Source of the DNA: Alistipes sp. Zagget8
GTDB lineage: Bacteria > Bacteroidota > Bacteroidia > Bacteroidales > Rikenellaceae
NCBI GenBank assembly: GCA_001941065.1
Contig: MSHJ01000011.1
Location: forward strand, 248,001-312,000
Reading direction: 5' to 3'
DNA length: 64,000 nt
In this document: piece after piece, positions 1 to 8,300 of the stretch
Numbering within the stretch: position 1 is the stretch's first letter
How the letters are laid out: each line of letters starts with the position of its first letter
Notes under the pieces: generated by a model
What the model saw: the letters and a program-made list of their open reading frames with translations, nothing else
Databases searched by the model: none
Told to the model about the DNA's origin: nothing
Position numbers and translations under genes: made by a program

Positions 1-2
1 AC

Positions 3-497
3 GAAGACGGTACGGAAAACCTCGCGGTGACGAGCGTCACGGAACGGTATGCCAATATTTTCGACTGGCTGAAGGCCCACGACGTGAATGCCGCGGTGAT
101 TATCGTCATCATGCTCGTCGTGGCCTTCTTCAACATGGCTTCGGCGCTGCTGATCCTGGTGCTGGAGCGCACCCGCATGATCGGATTGCTGAAGGCCCTC
201 GGAATGCGCGGCGGCGAACTGCGGCGCATCTTCCTCTGGCGGGCGGCCTTCATCACCCTGCGGGGACTCGCATGGGGCAACGCCGTCGGGCTGGGGCTGT
301 GCCTCGTGCAGCAATGGACCCACTTGGTGAAACTCAGCTCGGAAGGATACCTGCTCTCGGAGGTGCCCGTGGCGCTGGGGTGGGGATGGTGGTTGGTGCT
401 GAATGCCGGCTTCATCGCCGCAATCGTCGCCCTGCTGGTGATTCCGACGGCCGTGGTATCCGGCGTGAAACCCGAAGAAACGATACGATACGAATGA
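3..497 (+). CDS. FtsX-type ABC transporter permease, C-terminal fragment
   Basis: The reading frame is open at the left edge, so only about 164 C-terminal residues are seen. The fragment has three strongly hydrophobic segments, and the loop after the first one carries ERTRMIGLLKALGMRGGEL, the typical cytoplasmic coupling region of FtsX/MacB/LolE permeases. The end (VKPEETIRYE) is also typical of the family. In Bacteroidota such single-permease proteins are usually annotated as lipoprotein-release or cell-division ABC permeases; the N-terminal half and any ATPase partner lie outside the window, so the exact subfamily cannot be decided. A GTG 24 bases in is only an internal codon, not the start. 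Confidence 0.85.
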   Translation, partial: EDGTENLAVTSVTERYANIFDWLKAHDVNAAVIIVIMLVVAFFNMASALLILVLERTRMIGLLKALGMRGGELRRIFLWRAAFITLRGLAWGNAVGLGLCLVQQWTHLVKLSSEGYLLSEVPVALGWGWWLVLNAGFIAAIVALLVIPTAVVSGVKPEETIRYE

Positions 498-550
498 AAT
501 GACAAAATGACAACCAGTTGATGCCGATATTCGCTTCCGGAGGCCGTATT

Positions 551-646
551 CGCCGCCAAAGGCGGCGTTTACAAGTCTGACCCACCCCCAAACCCCCGCC
601 TCAGGCGGGGGCTTAGTGCCGCAGACGGCAAAATCGGCGTTTCCGA
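551..646 (+). repeat. Triple-hairpin intergenic repeat, copy 1
   Basis: This non-coding block lies between the permease and menG and consists of three consecutive perfect hairpins: 551-557/561-567 (7 bp), 593-600/604-611 (8 bp) and 617-621/626-630 (5 bp). A second copy with the same order, spacing and single-stranded connectors lies at 38517-38610, where stem bases differ but pairing is kept. The middle hairpin could act as a terminator, but it is followed by GCTTAG rather than a T-run. The family is not one I can name. Confidence 0.75.
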
Positions 647-675
647 TCCTCTGGAAAATTATGTAATTATTTGAA

Positions 676-1392
676 ATGAAACCTTACAATACCGATCAGA
701 CCAAGAAAGAGGAGGTCCGCGAGATGTTCGACAACATCGCGCCCAAATACGACCTGCTGAACCATACGCTGTCGGTGAACATCGACCGCATCTGGCGCCG
801 CCGCGTGGTGAACGAGGTGCGGCGTGCGAAACCCCGCCGCATCCTCGACGTGGCGACCGGTACGGGCGACCTGGCGATTGCCCTGGCGCGGCGCATCCGC
901 GACGTGCAGGTGATGGGCGTCGATCTCTCGGAGGCGATGCTCGCCGTGGCACGCCGCAAAGTCGAGGCCCGGGGACTCGACAACCGCATTGTCCTCGAAA
1001 GGGGCGATGCCGAGCGTCTCGACGTGGCCGACGCTTCGGTCGACGCCGCGACGGTGGCGTTCGGGGTGCGCAATTTCGGCGACCTCGTGGCCGGGCTGCG
1101 CGAACTGGCCCGCACAATAAAACCCGGGGGCAAAGTCGTTATCCTGGAGTTCTCGCGGCCCCGCAACCGGGTGTTCCGGGCGTTGTACGAGTTCTACTCC
1201 TACAAGATCCTGCCCCGCATCGGCGGACTGGTGTCGCGCGACAAACGGGCTTACGAGTATCTGCCGGCTTCGGTGGGGGAGTTTCCCGCGCCGGCGGTGT
1301 TTCTGGAGATGATGGAAAAGGCGGGGTTCCGCAACTGCCGGGCGAGAAGCCAGAGTTTCGGAATTGCGCAGATATATATAGGAGAGCGATGA
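676..1392 (+). CDS. menG: Demethylmenaquinone methyltransferase (MenG/UbiE)
   Basis: This 238-residue class I SAM-dependent methyltransferase catalyses the last step of menaquinone synthesis, C-methylation of demethylmenaquinone. The N-terminus KEEVREMFDNIAPKYDLLNH is the UbiE/MenG family signature, the SAM-binding glycine motif VATGTGDLA lies at about residues 57-65, and the second family signature VTVAFGVRNFGD follows near residue 125. KPGGKVVILEFSRP near residue 150 is also characteristic. Length is normal. Since Bacteroidales make menaquinone and not ubiquinone, MenG is the better name. The stop overlaps the next start by four bases (ATGA), suggesting one transcript with the next two genes. 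Confidence 0.96.
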   Translation: MKPYNTDQTKKEEVREMFDNIAPKYDLLNHTLSVNIDRIWRRRVVNEVRRAKPRRILDVATGTGDLAIALARRIRDVQVMGVDLSEAMLAVARRKVEARGLDNRIVLERGDAERLDVADASVDAATVAFGVRNFGDLVAGLRELARTIKPGGKVVILEFSRPRNRVFRALYEFYSYKILPRIGGLVSRDKRAYEYLPASVGEFPAPAVFLEMMEKAGFRNCRARSQSFGIAQIYIGER

Positions 1393-1895
1393 GAAAATTT
1401 CTGTTATACCTGTTGCTGGTCGTGACGGCTGTGTCGATGGGCTCGTGCCGCAAGGCCGTCGAGAAGGCACAGCGCAACATCCGCTTCGAGGGAATCGAGA
1501 AAATCGAACGGCAGGGGCTGACCGGTGCCGAGATAGTCGTGCGGGTGATGAACAATACGGGTTACAAACTGGTGCTCAGCATGGCCGAGATAGACGTCTA
1601 CTATGCCGACGGACGTGTCGGGACCGTCGTGCTGCGCGAACCGGTCGAGGTGCCCCGGCACACGACGGACAGCTTCCGGACGCTGTGGAGATTGAAGATC
1701 GCCGACCCGATGGCGCTTTACGTGCTGCTCAAAAAGGCGGAGTCGGGCGACCTTTCGCAGGTCGGCATCGCCTATGCCCTGGAGGGGCGCGGAGGCCCGG
1801 CGCCCGTAAAAATTTCGCGCGACAGGATGCCGTTGTCGGATTTTTTGAATACCTTTGGCCTTACGTTGCAGGATGTTAAAAACTACTTGAAGTGA
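1389..1895 (+). CDS. Small lipoprotein, LEA14-like beta-sandwich possible
   Basis: This 168-residue protein has an N-terminal hydrophobic stretch ending in SMGSC, so it should be lipidated at Cys20 and placed in the envelope. The body has alternating beta-like segments (EIVVRVMNNTGYKLVLSMAE, then VGTVVLREPVEVPRHTTD) that resemble the immunoglobulin-like LEA/WHy fold, with the usual 'vector of non-covalent interactions with other parts of self' pattern of a polar N and G. I infer the fold from pattern only. It overlaps menG by 4 bp and the following gene by 4 bp, so the three genes are translationally coupled. Function unknown. Confidence 0.8.
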   Translation: MRKFLLYLLLVVTAVSMGSCRKAVEKAQRNIRFEGIEKIERQGLTGAEIVVRVMNNTGYKLVLSMAEIDVYYADGRVGTVVLREPVEVPRHTTDSFRTLWRLKIADPMALYVLLKKAESGDLSQVGIAYALEGRGGPAPVKISRDRMPLSDFLNTFGLTLQDVKNYLK

Positions 1896-2359
1896 TGCGC
1901 AGATTGTCGATACTTACCCTGACGCTCCTGTGTGCGGCCGTTTCGCTCCGCGCACAGTCGCTCGACGCCTTCAAACAACGGCTGGCCGAACCTGTCTCCG
2001 GCGCCGCGCTCTTCGGACGGGCCCAGGTGACCGTTACGGAACACGGCGACGCCGCGCGTGCCGTGGCCGACGCCGCACGCGCCGGACAGCGGCTGCATAT
2101 ACGCGGCTTCCGCGTCTGCATCTTCTCGGACAACGGACCCGAGGCCCGCAACGGGGCTTTCGCCGCGCAGAAGCTTTTCGAGGAGACCTATCCGGGCGTG
2201 AAGGTCTACATGGATTACAAGATTCCCTATTTCGTCGTGTCGGTCGGGGACTGCCTGAGCAACGAGGAGGCGATTATCCTGAAGGGCCGCGTGACGGGGA
2301 CTTTCCCGAAGGCGTTCCTGAAGAACGAGGAATTCCCGATTTCGAACCTTTTGGACTAA
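1892..2359 (+). CDS. Secreted SPOR-like domain protein
   Basis: The 155-residue product has a signal peptide that probably ends at LRAQ (about residue 22). The second half, around residues 70-140, shows the SPOR pattern: a strand (HIRGFRVCIFSDNG), a helix rich in A and E (AAQKLFEETYPG), a second strand (VKVYMDYKIPYFVVSVGDC) and another helix (SNEEAIILKGRV). SPOR domains bind denuded peptidoglycan glycan strands, often at division sites. Here the domain is single and there is no membrane anchor. It is the third gene of the menG transcript. I consider the SPOR assignment likely but based only on pattern. Confidence 0.75.
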   Translation: MMRRLSILTLTLLCAAVSLRAQSLDAFKQRLAEPVSGAALFGRAQVTVTEHGDAARAVADAARAGQRLHIRGFRVCIFSDNGPEARNGAFAAQKLFEETYPGVKVYMDYKIPYFVVSVGDCLSNEEAIILKGRVTGTFPKAFLKNEEFPISNLLD

Positions 2360-2373
2360 AAAAGTCCGTTTTT
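2353..2373 (+). terminator. Short intrinsic terminator after the menG operon
   Basis: A 5-bp stem (GGACT/AGTCC) with an A5 loop overlaps the stop codon of the SPOR-like gene and is followed by GTTTTT. It is short, so termination may be partial. Confidence 0.5.
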
Positions 2374-2392
2374 GAAAATTGTACGTTTTTTC

Positions 2393-2423
2393 TTTGCTTA
2401 TTTCTGACGAATATATATCTTTG
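2393..2423 (+). promoter_or_regulatory. Bacteroidales-type promoter for the Cys-rich lipoprotein
   Basis: TTTG at 2393-2396 and TATCTTTG at 2416-2423 are 19 bp apart and match the sigma-ABfr consensus (TTTG, 19-21 bp, TAnnTTTG). The next start codon is at 2463, leaving a leader of about 33 nt. Confidence 0.8.
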
Positions 2424-2462
2424 CGGCGTTACTGAATAACTAATTTCTAAACATTTAGCGCT

Positions 2463-2690
2463 ATGAAAAAGATTTTCTCTTTTGTTGTCGTTATGGCTGC
2501 CGTCGCTATGGTAAGCTGCTGCGGCAATTCGAACAAGAAGGCCGCTGAAGGAGCTGCCGCTGAGGCTGCTGCCACGACCGAGGCTGCCGCTTGCACCGAG
2601 AAATGCGACTCGACGAAAGCTTGCTGCGCAGAGCAGTGCGATTCGACGAAGGCCTGTGCCGAGAAACCCTGCTGCAAGAAGGCTGAGTAA
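2463..2690 (+). CDS. Small cysteine-rich lipoprotein
   Basis: This 75-residue protein has a signal peptide ending in MVSCC, so lipidation at Cys19 is expected. The mature part is a low-complexity Ala/Glu/Lys spacer followed by a cysteine-rich tail in which a seven-residue unit, CDSTKAC, occurs twice (residues 48-54 and 59-65), with CC pairs at 54-55 and 70-71. Ten of 75 residues are Cys. The gene has its own promoter and its own terminator, so it is expressed alone and possibly strongly. Repeated C-x5-C units suggest metal binding or a disulfide-linked spike; I do not recognise a named family. Confidence 0.85.
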   Translation: MKKIFSFVVVMAAVAMVSCCGNSNKKAAEGAAAEAAATTEAAACTEKCDSTKACCAEQCDSTKACAEKPCCKKAE

Positions 2691-2713
2691 TTTCCGGTTA
2701 GGTTTGAGAGTGA

Positions 2714-2740
2714 GGGAGGTTCGTGAGAATCCCCCTTTTT
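2714..2740 (+). terminator. Intrinsic terminator of the Cys-rich lipoprotein gene
   Basis: An imperfect 9-bp stem (2714-2722 with 2727-2735, GTGA loop) is followed directly by five T residues. Confidence 0.65.
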
Positions 2741-2806
2741 CATTGGTGGAGACACCCCTCCTCCGGCGCGGAAAATGCAAGGATTGTCTTTATTAAAATA
2801 ATAGCC

Positions 2807-3421
2807 ATGAAAGTACTGCTTATCAACGGAAGCCCCCGGCGCGAGGGGAACACCTTCATCGCGCTTTCGGAAGTGGCCCGCACGCTCGAATCCGAGGGCA
2901 TCGGGGCCGAGATCGTGTCGATCGGCACCCGGGCCGTGCAGGGATGCATCGCCTGCGGGAAATGCGCCGAACTGGGGCATTGCGTCTTCAACGACGCGCT
3001 CTATGCCGAAGTGCGTGAAAAACTGGCCGGGGCCGACGCCCTCGTGGTCGGGACGCCGGTTTACTACGCCGGACCGAACGGGTCGCTGTGTGCGCTGCTC
3101 GACCGGCTGTTCTACTCCTGCGGGGAGCTGCTGGTTTACAAGCCCGCGGCCGCGGTGGCTGTCTGCCGCCGGGGCGGGGCGAGTGCGGCGTTCGACCGGC
3201 TGAACAAGTACTTTACGATCTCGAATATGCCCGTCGTTTCGTCGCAGTACTGGAACAGCGTCCACGGACGGCTGCCCGGCGAGGCGGCGCAGGACGCCGA
3301 AGGACTGCAGACGATGCGGGTGCTGGCACGCAACATGGCGCGGGTGCTCCGCGCCGGACTGCTGGCCGGGGAGGGGCGTCCGGAACCCGAAGAGCGGGTG
3401 GTGACGAGCTTCATCCGGTAG
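2807..3421 (+). CDS. Flavodoxin-fold iron-sulfur flavoprotein / NAD(P)H-dependent oxidoreductase
   Basis: The 204-residue protein begins with MKVLLINGSPRREGNTF, the FMN phosphate-binding loop of the NADPH-dependent FMN reductase and iron-sulfur flavoprotein family. Around residues 45-58 lies CIACGKCAELGHC, a cysteine cluster that in relatives binds an iron-sulfur centre. VVGTPVYYAGPNGSLCALLD is the conserved flavin-isoalloxazine loop. It should be a cytosolic electron-transfer or reductase protein; the substrate cannot be read from sequence. I start it at the ATG at 2807 because the frame upstream (from 2723) encodes no family sequence and runs across the previous terminator. Confidence 0.88.
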   Translation: MKVLLINGSPRREGNTFIALSEVARTLESEGIGAEIVSIGTRAVQGCIACGKCAELGHCVFNDALYAEVREKLAGADALVVGTPVYYAGPNGSLCALLDRLFYSCGELLVYKPAAAVAVCRRGGASAAFDRLNKYFTISNMPVVSSQYWNSVHGRLPGEAAQDAEGLQTMRVLARNMARVLRAGLLAGEGRPEPEERVVTSFIR

Positions 3422-3440
3422 ACGCAGGTGTCGGAAAAAG

Positions 3441-3476
3441 GCAAGGGGCCGCGGGGAATTTCCCGCGGCCCTTTGC
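3441..3476 (+). terminator. GC-rich hairpin after the flavoprotein gene
   Basis: A stem of about 15 bp (3441-3455 with 3462-3476, one G-T pair) lies 20 bases after the stop. There is no long T-run after it, so it may be a terminator or a 3' stabiliser. Confidence 0.55.
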
Positions 3477-3524
3477 GCTCTGTCCGCGTCCGGTGCGGCT
3501 GTAAATGGTCCGAAAGGACATAAT

Positions 3525-3557
3525 TTTGTCCGGTTCGGAAAAATTTTGCATATTTGG
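3525..3557 (+). promoter_or_regulatory. Promoter of the ECF sigma gene
   Basis: TTTG at 3525-3528 and CATATTTG at 3550-3557 (one mismatch to TAnnTTTG) are separated by 21 bp. The sigma gene starts 33 bases downstream. Confidence 0.6.
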
Positions 3558-3590
3558 GCTTCGAACACCTAAACTACTACCATTTGCCGG

Positions 3591-4154
3591 ATGCAGAACG
3601 GAACCGATGAACAGACGCTGGTTCGTAAACTGAGCCAGGGCGACCAGACGGCTTTCGAGTTGTTGTTTTACCGTTACCGCGGTAAAGTGTACAACTTTGT
3701 GAGGGCCTCGCTGCCGCGGCATTCCGATCCGGAGGAGGTGGTTCACGAGGTCTTCCTGCGCATCTGGACCGGCCGCGGGAACCTCGATCCCGGGCTGCCG
3801 TTCGGGCCCTATCTGTTCCGCACGGCACGCAATCTGGTCATCGACCGCCTGCGCGGCCGCGTCAACCGCATGGTCAGCCTCAGCGACGAGCTGTTTCCCG
3901 ACACGGCGGATTCCGATGCCGCGGCCCGGGACGTCGAAGAACGCCAGCTGGGCGAATGGTTCGACCGGACGCTGGAACAGCTTCCGGAGCATCGGCGGCA
4001 GATTTTCGTGCTGAGCCGCCTCGAAGGGCTCTCCTACCGGGAGATTGCCGCACGCCTCGGCGTCACGGAAAATACGGTCGACACCCAGATCCGCCGGGCG
4101 CTGCTCTTTTTCCGCGAAGAGCTCAAAAAATTGCGGCTTCTCTTCCTTTTTTAA
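3591..4154 (+). CDS. ECF sigma factor of a FecIR-type regulatory pair
   Basis: This 187-residue RNA polymerase sigma-70 factor belongs to the Bacteroides-expanded ECF group. Region 2 is visible at about residues 22-90 (SDPEEVVHEVFLRIW, then FRTARNLVIDRLRGR) and region 4 at about 125-175, with the helix-turn-helix SYREIAARLGVTENTVDTQI. It directly precedes a FecR anti-sigma gene and a SusC with an STN domain. In such systems, loading of the TonB-dependent transporter signals through FecR to release the sigma factor, which then transcribes the downstream susC operon. That role is inferred here from gene order and domains. Confidence 0.93.
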   Translation: MQNGTDEQTLVRKLSQGDQTAFELLFYRYRGKVYNFVRASLPRHSDPEEVVHEVFLRIWTGRGNLDPGLPFGPYLFRTARNLVIDRLRGRVNRMVSLSDELFPDTADSDAAARDVEERQLGEWFDRTLEQLPEHRRQIFVLSRLEGLSYREIAARLGVTENTVDTQIRRALLFFREELKKLRLLFLF

Positions 4155-4226
4155 TCTTTTTTTCACCGCTCTGTCACGGAACACCCCCGGGTATTCCGTA
4201 TTTATGTGTGTAAAGTGCACACAGAG

Positions 4227-5216
4227 ATGGAAAATACATTCGACATACTGGACCGGTTCGTAAACGGACAGACGCTCACCGACGGGGAGTTCGCCGCGCT
4301 GAAGCGCCTTTTCGCGACCCGCGAGGGCGGCCGCACGATCGAGATGTGGCTCGCGGCGAAGTGGGAGACCGCTTCGGACGCGGACGCGGAGATCGGCTAC
4401 GACGCCCTGCGGCGGAAGATCGATGATTACGAACACGCCCGCTCCCTGCGGCGCCGGATCGCCGGGTCGGCGCTGCTGCGCAGTTACCAGCGCATCGCGG
4501 CCGTGCTGCTGGTGCCGCTGCTGGTGGTCGCATCGCTGATCGCGTTCGGCCCGTTCGGTGAGGCAAAGACCTATACAGCCGAGGCGCCCTGGGGCGAAAA
4601 GGCCCGCCTGATGCTGCCCGACGGCAGCGTGGTGCTGCTCAATGCCGGGTCGCGCATCAGCTACACCTCCGATTTCGACCGCCGCGACCGCCGGCTGGAG
4701 CTCGACGGCGAAGCCTATTTCGAGGTGCAGAAGAACAAGGGGAAACCCTTCGTCGTCTCGACGCCCTATCTCGACGTCCGGGTGACGGGCACCAAATTCA
4801 ACGTCAACGCCTATGACGACGAACCGTCGGTCGTGGCTTCGCTCGTGGAGGGCAGCGTGAACGTCACCTCCCGCGCCGACGGCCGGGTCTACCGGCTGAC
4901 GCCCGGACATTCGCTCGCGCTGGCCAAGGCCTCCGGCGAGGTGACCTATCCGCAGCTGAACAGCGACATCGTGCTCGCCTGGAAGGATAACCGGCTGGTG
5001 TTCGCCGACGACGACATCGCTTCGCTGGCCAAAAAGATCGAGAAATGGTACGACGTGAAGGTCGTTTACGACCCCGCACGTTTCGCGAACAGCAAATTCA
5101 CGGTCCGGCTGATGGAGGGCGAGCGGTTGGATAACCTGCTCGACATCATCGAGACGGCCCTCGGGGCGGAGTGCTCCATGCGCCGCGATACGCTGGTGAT
5201 CACCCGCCGGAAATAA
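4227..5216 (+). CDS. FecR-family anti-sigma factor
   Basis: The 329-residue protein has a cytoplasmic N-terminus of about 95 residues, one membrane span (RIAAVLLVPLLVVASLIAF) and a periplasmic FecR domain with the conserved YTAEAPWGEKARLMLPDGS and LNAGSRISYTSDF. The C-terminal part (about 250-329) has the DUF4974-like secretin/TonB short domain fold, which would meet the STN domain of the SusC downstream. I start it at the ATG at 4227; a GTG 21 bases earlier is in frame but unlikely. It follows the sigma gene by 72 bases. Confidence 0.93.
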   Translation: MENTFDILDRFVNGQTLTDGEFAALKRLFATREGGRTIEMWLAAKWETASDADAEIGYDALRRKIDDYEHARSLRRRIAGSALLRSYQRIAAVLLVPLLVVASLIAFGPFGEAKTYTAEAPWGEKARLMLPDGSVVLLNAGSRISYTSDFDRRDRRLELDGEAYFEVQKNKGKPFVVSTPYLDVRVTGTKFNVNAYDDEPSVVASLVEGSVNVTSRADGRVYRLTPGHSLALAKASGEVTYPQLNSDIVLAWKDNRLVFADDDIASLAKKIEKWYDVKVVYDPARFANSKFTVRLMEGERLDNLLDIIETALGAECSMRRDTLVITRRK

Positions 5217-5370
5217 TTCGAATCAATCACTGACCCTGCTTAAAACCAACCCCCTGCCTATGAGATAGAGAACACCTTTCTTTCAAATGAAAAAGGGAAG
5301 CGGTGTGCGACCACCTCTCCCCTGAGTGAACTTTAAAAAACTTTGCGCTTCATTAAAATTCATTGCGAAT

Positions 5371-8300
5371 ATGAGAAAAAAATCGTTATTACGCAAATTC
5401 GTGCTTGTATTTGCGTCATACGCAATCACTTTGTCTCTCCCGGCGGGCGCCAGCGCCCAATCCGAAGGGGGCGATAAAATCACCTTCGACCTGAAAAACG
5501 CCCCGCTGACCGAAATTTTCAGGCAGATAGAGACCCAGACCGACAAACGCATCGCCTACGACGACTCGATTCTTCCGGGCGTGCGCATCGACCTCGCCGT
5601 GCGGAACGAATCGACCACGGGCGTGCTCGACAAGGCCCTGCGCAACACCGGGCTGACCTATCAGGTCAAAGGCAAATACGTCGTGATCGCCCGGAAGGGC
5701 GAACGCGCGGTGGCGCTCTCGGTGTCGGGCCGGGTGGCCGATTCGGCGGGACCGCTGGTCGGGGCCACCGTCATCGTGAAAGGCTCCGGAACGGGAACCG
5801 TCACGAACGAAAAAGGCGAATACAGCCTCAGCAACCTTTCGCAGGATGCCGTGCTGGTCTTCTCGTTCGTGGGCATGCAGACCCAGGAGGTGACGGTCGG
5901 CAGCCGCACGCGCATCAACGTGACGATGGAGGCCGACGCCAACCAGATCGAGGAGGTCGTCGTCAGTTACAGCTCCCAGAAAAAGACGTCGCTGACGGCG
6001 TCGGTGGGCATGATCAAGAACGACAAGATTTACTCGAAGCCCGTCGCCGACGTCAGTTCGGCGCTGGTCGGGCAGATGGCCGGACTCATCACGGCCCAGA
6101 GCTCCGGCGAGGTCGGCGTGGACAAGACCGAAATTTACATCCGCGGTATCTCGACCTTCGGCAACAGCAGTCCGCTGATTATCGTCGACGGCGTGCAGCG
6201 CGGCGACCTGAGTATGCTCGACGCCAACGTCATCGAGTCGGTCTCGGTGCTGAAGGACGCCGCGGCGGTGGCTCCCTACGGTATGGCGGGCGCCAACGGC
6301 GTGATCCTCGTCACGACCAAAAGCGGCTCGAAATCGCGTCCGACGCTCACCTACAACGGCTACACCGGATTCCAGAACCCCACGGTGACGCCGAAGCTGC
6401 TGAATTCGTACGACTACGCGCGGATGATGAACGAGGCGGTGCGGAACGCCGATCCCAAGGCCACGCTGCCCTATCCGAATCCCGAAGGGTATCTGAAGAC
6501 CATCCGCCGCACCGCGGATGCCGATTACGACCGTTATCCCGACAGCAATGCCTGGGAGGAGATTTACAACGACAACACGGTCATCACCAGCCACAACGTC
6601 GGGCTGTCGGGCGGTACGGACGTCGTGAAATACTACATGGGGCTGGGTTATCTCTATCAGGAGGGCATGTGGTCGACCTCGCACATGAACAAGTACAACA
6701 TGCTGCTCAACCTCGAGGCCAAGGCCACCCGCACGACGACCATCAAACTCTCGTTCAACGGCAACCTGCGCCGGATCAAGGCTCCCGAGGCGACCGAGTC
6801 GCACGTGATGTCCTACGTGCTGCAGTACAAGCCCGTCGATGCTTTCTGGTACACGAACGGACTGATGGGCGCCTCGAACGGCAAGAACCCCTACGGCATG
6901 ACCCGGACCGGCAAGCGCCAGTACGAGGACACCAACATCTTCACCCAGCTCTCCGTGGAGCAGGAACTGCCGTTCGTGCCGGGGCTCAAGGCCAAGGGAG
7001 TCTTCAGCTTCGACCCCACGAGCGTCTTCCAGAAGACGTGGCACGAGCCCGAAATGACCTATTACACCATCAACACCAACGTCCTGCCCTACGCCTATAA
7101 TCCGGTGGTGTCGTCCGAGAAGCCCAGTCTGGCCGAAAGCCAATCCGATTCGAAGGCTTACACCTTTCAGGGCATGCTGACCTATGCGAACACTTTCGGC
7201 GGAAAGCACTCCGTGTCGGCGCTGGCCGTCGTCGAGGCCCGGCAGGTGGACTACCGCAACCTAAGCGCCTCGCGCACGAATTTCGACCTGAACATCCCCG
7301 AGCTGAGCATGGGTAATTCCAATTCGTCGAACTGGAGCAACGGCGGCGGATCGTCCAAGGCCACGCAGGTGGGGTATGTCTACCGCGTCTCCTACGAATA
7401 CGACCACAAATACCTGCTCGAGACCGCCGGACGCTACGACGGCAACTACTATTTCGCCAAAGGCAAGAAATTCGGTTTCTTCCCTTCGGTGTCGGCGGGC
7501 TGGCGCATGAGCGAGGAGCCTTTCATCAAAAACAACCTTCCGTGGCTGAACAACCTGAAGCTCCGCGCTTCGTGGGGCGAGTCGGGCAACCTGGCGGGTT
7601 CGCCGTTTCAGTACTCCTCGGCCATGAACGTTTACGGCGGGGCCTATGTCTTCGACGGATACCTCTATCAGGGTGTGGCGGAGAGCCTCGAGCCTAATGT
7701 GAACATCACCTGGGAGAAGGCCCGGAAGACCAACGTCGGTATCGACATCGGGGTGTGGAACAACCGCCTGACCCTCGAGGCCGACTATTTCTACGAACGC
7801 CGCAATAATATGTTGGTCAGTCCGCAAACGGTTGTGCCGATCGAATACGGCATCGGCATCGCGCAGGAAAACGCCGGCGTGATGGAGAACAGCGGCGTGG
7901 AGTTCACCCTCGGCGGCAACTACTCCTTCGCCTCGGGACTGCGGCTGGAGGGCAGCTTCAATTTCACCTACGCCCGCAACAAGATCCTCCAGATCTTCGA
8001 GAATCCCCTCACGCGCGACAACCCGCTGCGTGCCCGCACCGGGCGTCCGCTGAACACGCCTTTCGGGCTGAAGGCCGAGCGGCTCTATCAGGAGTCCGAT
8101 TTCGACGAGTACGGCAACCTGTGGCTCGACCTGCCCCAGCCGACCTTCTCCGACGTCGCCCCGGGCGACATCAAGTGGGCCGACCTGAACGGCGACGGCG
8201 TGATCGACGGTGCCGACGAAACGGCGCTGGGCTATCCCAAACTGCCGCAGATCATCTACGGATTCACGCTCAAAGCCCTCTTCCGGGGACTGGATTTCAG

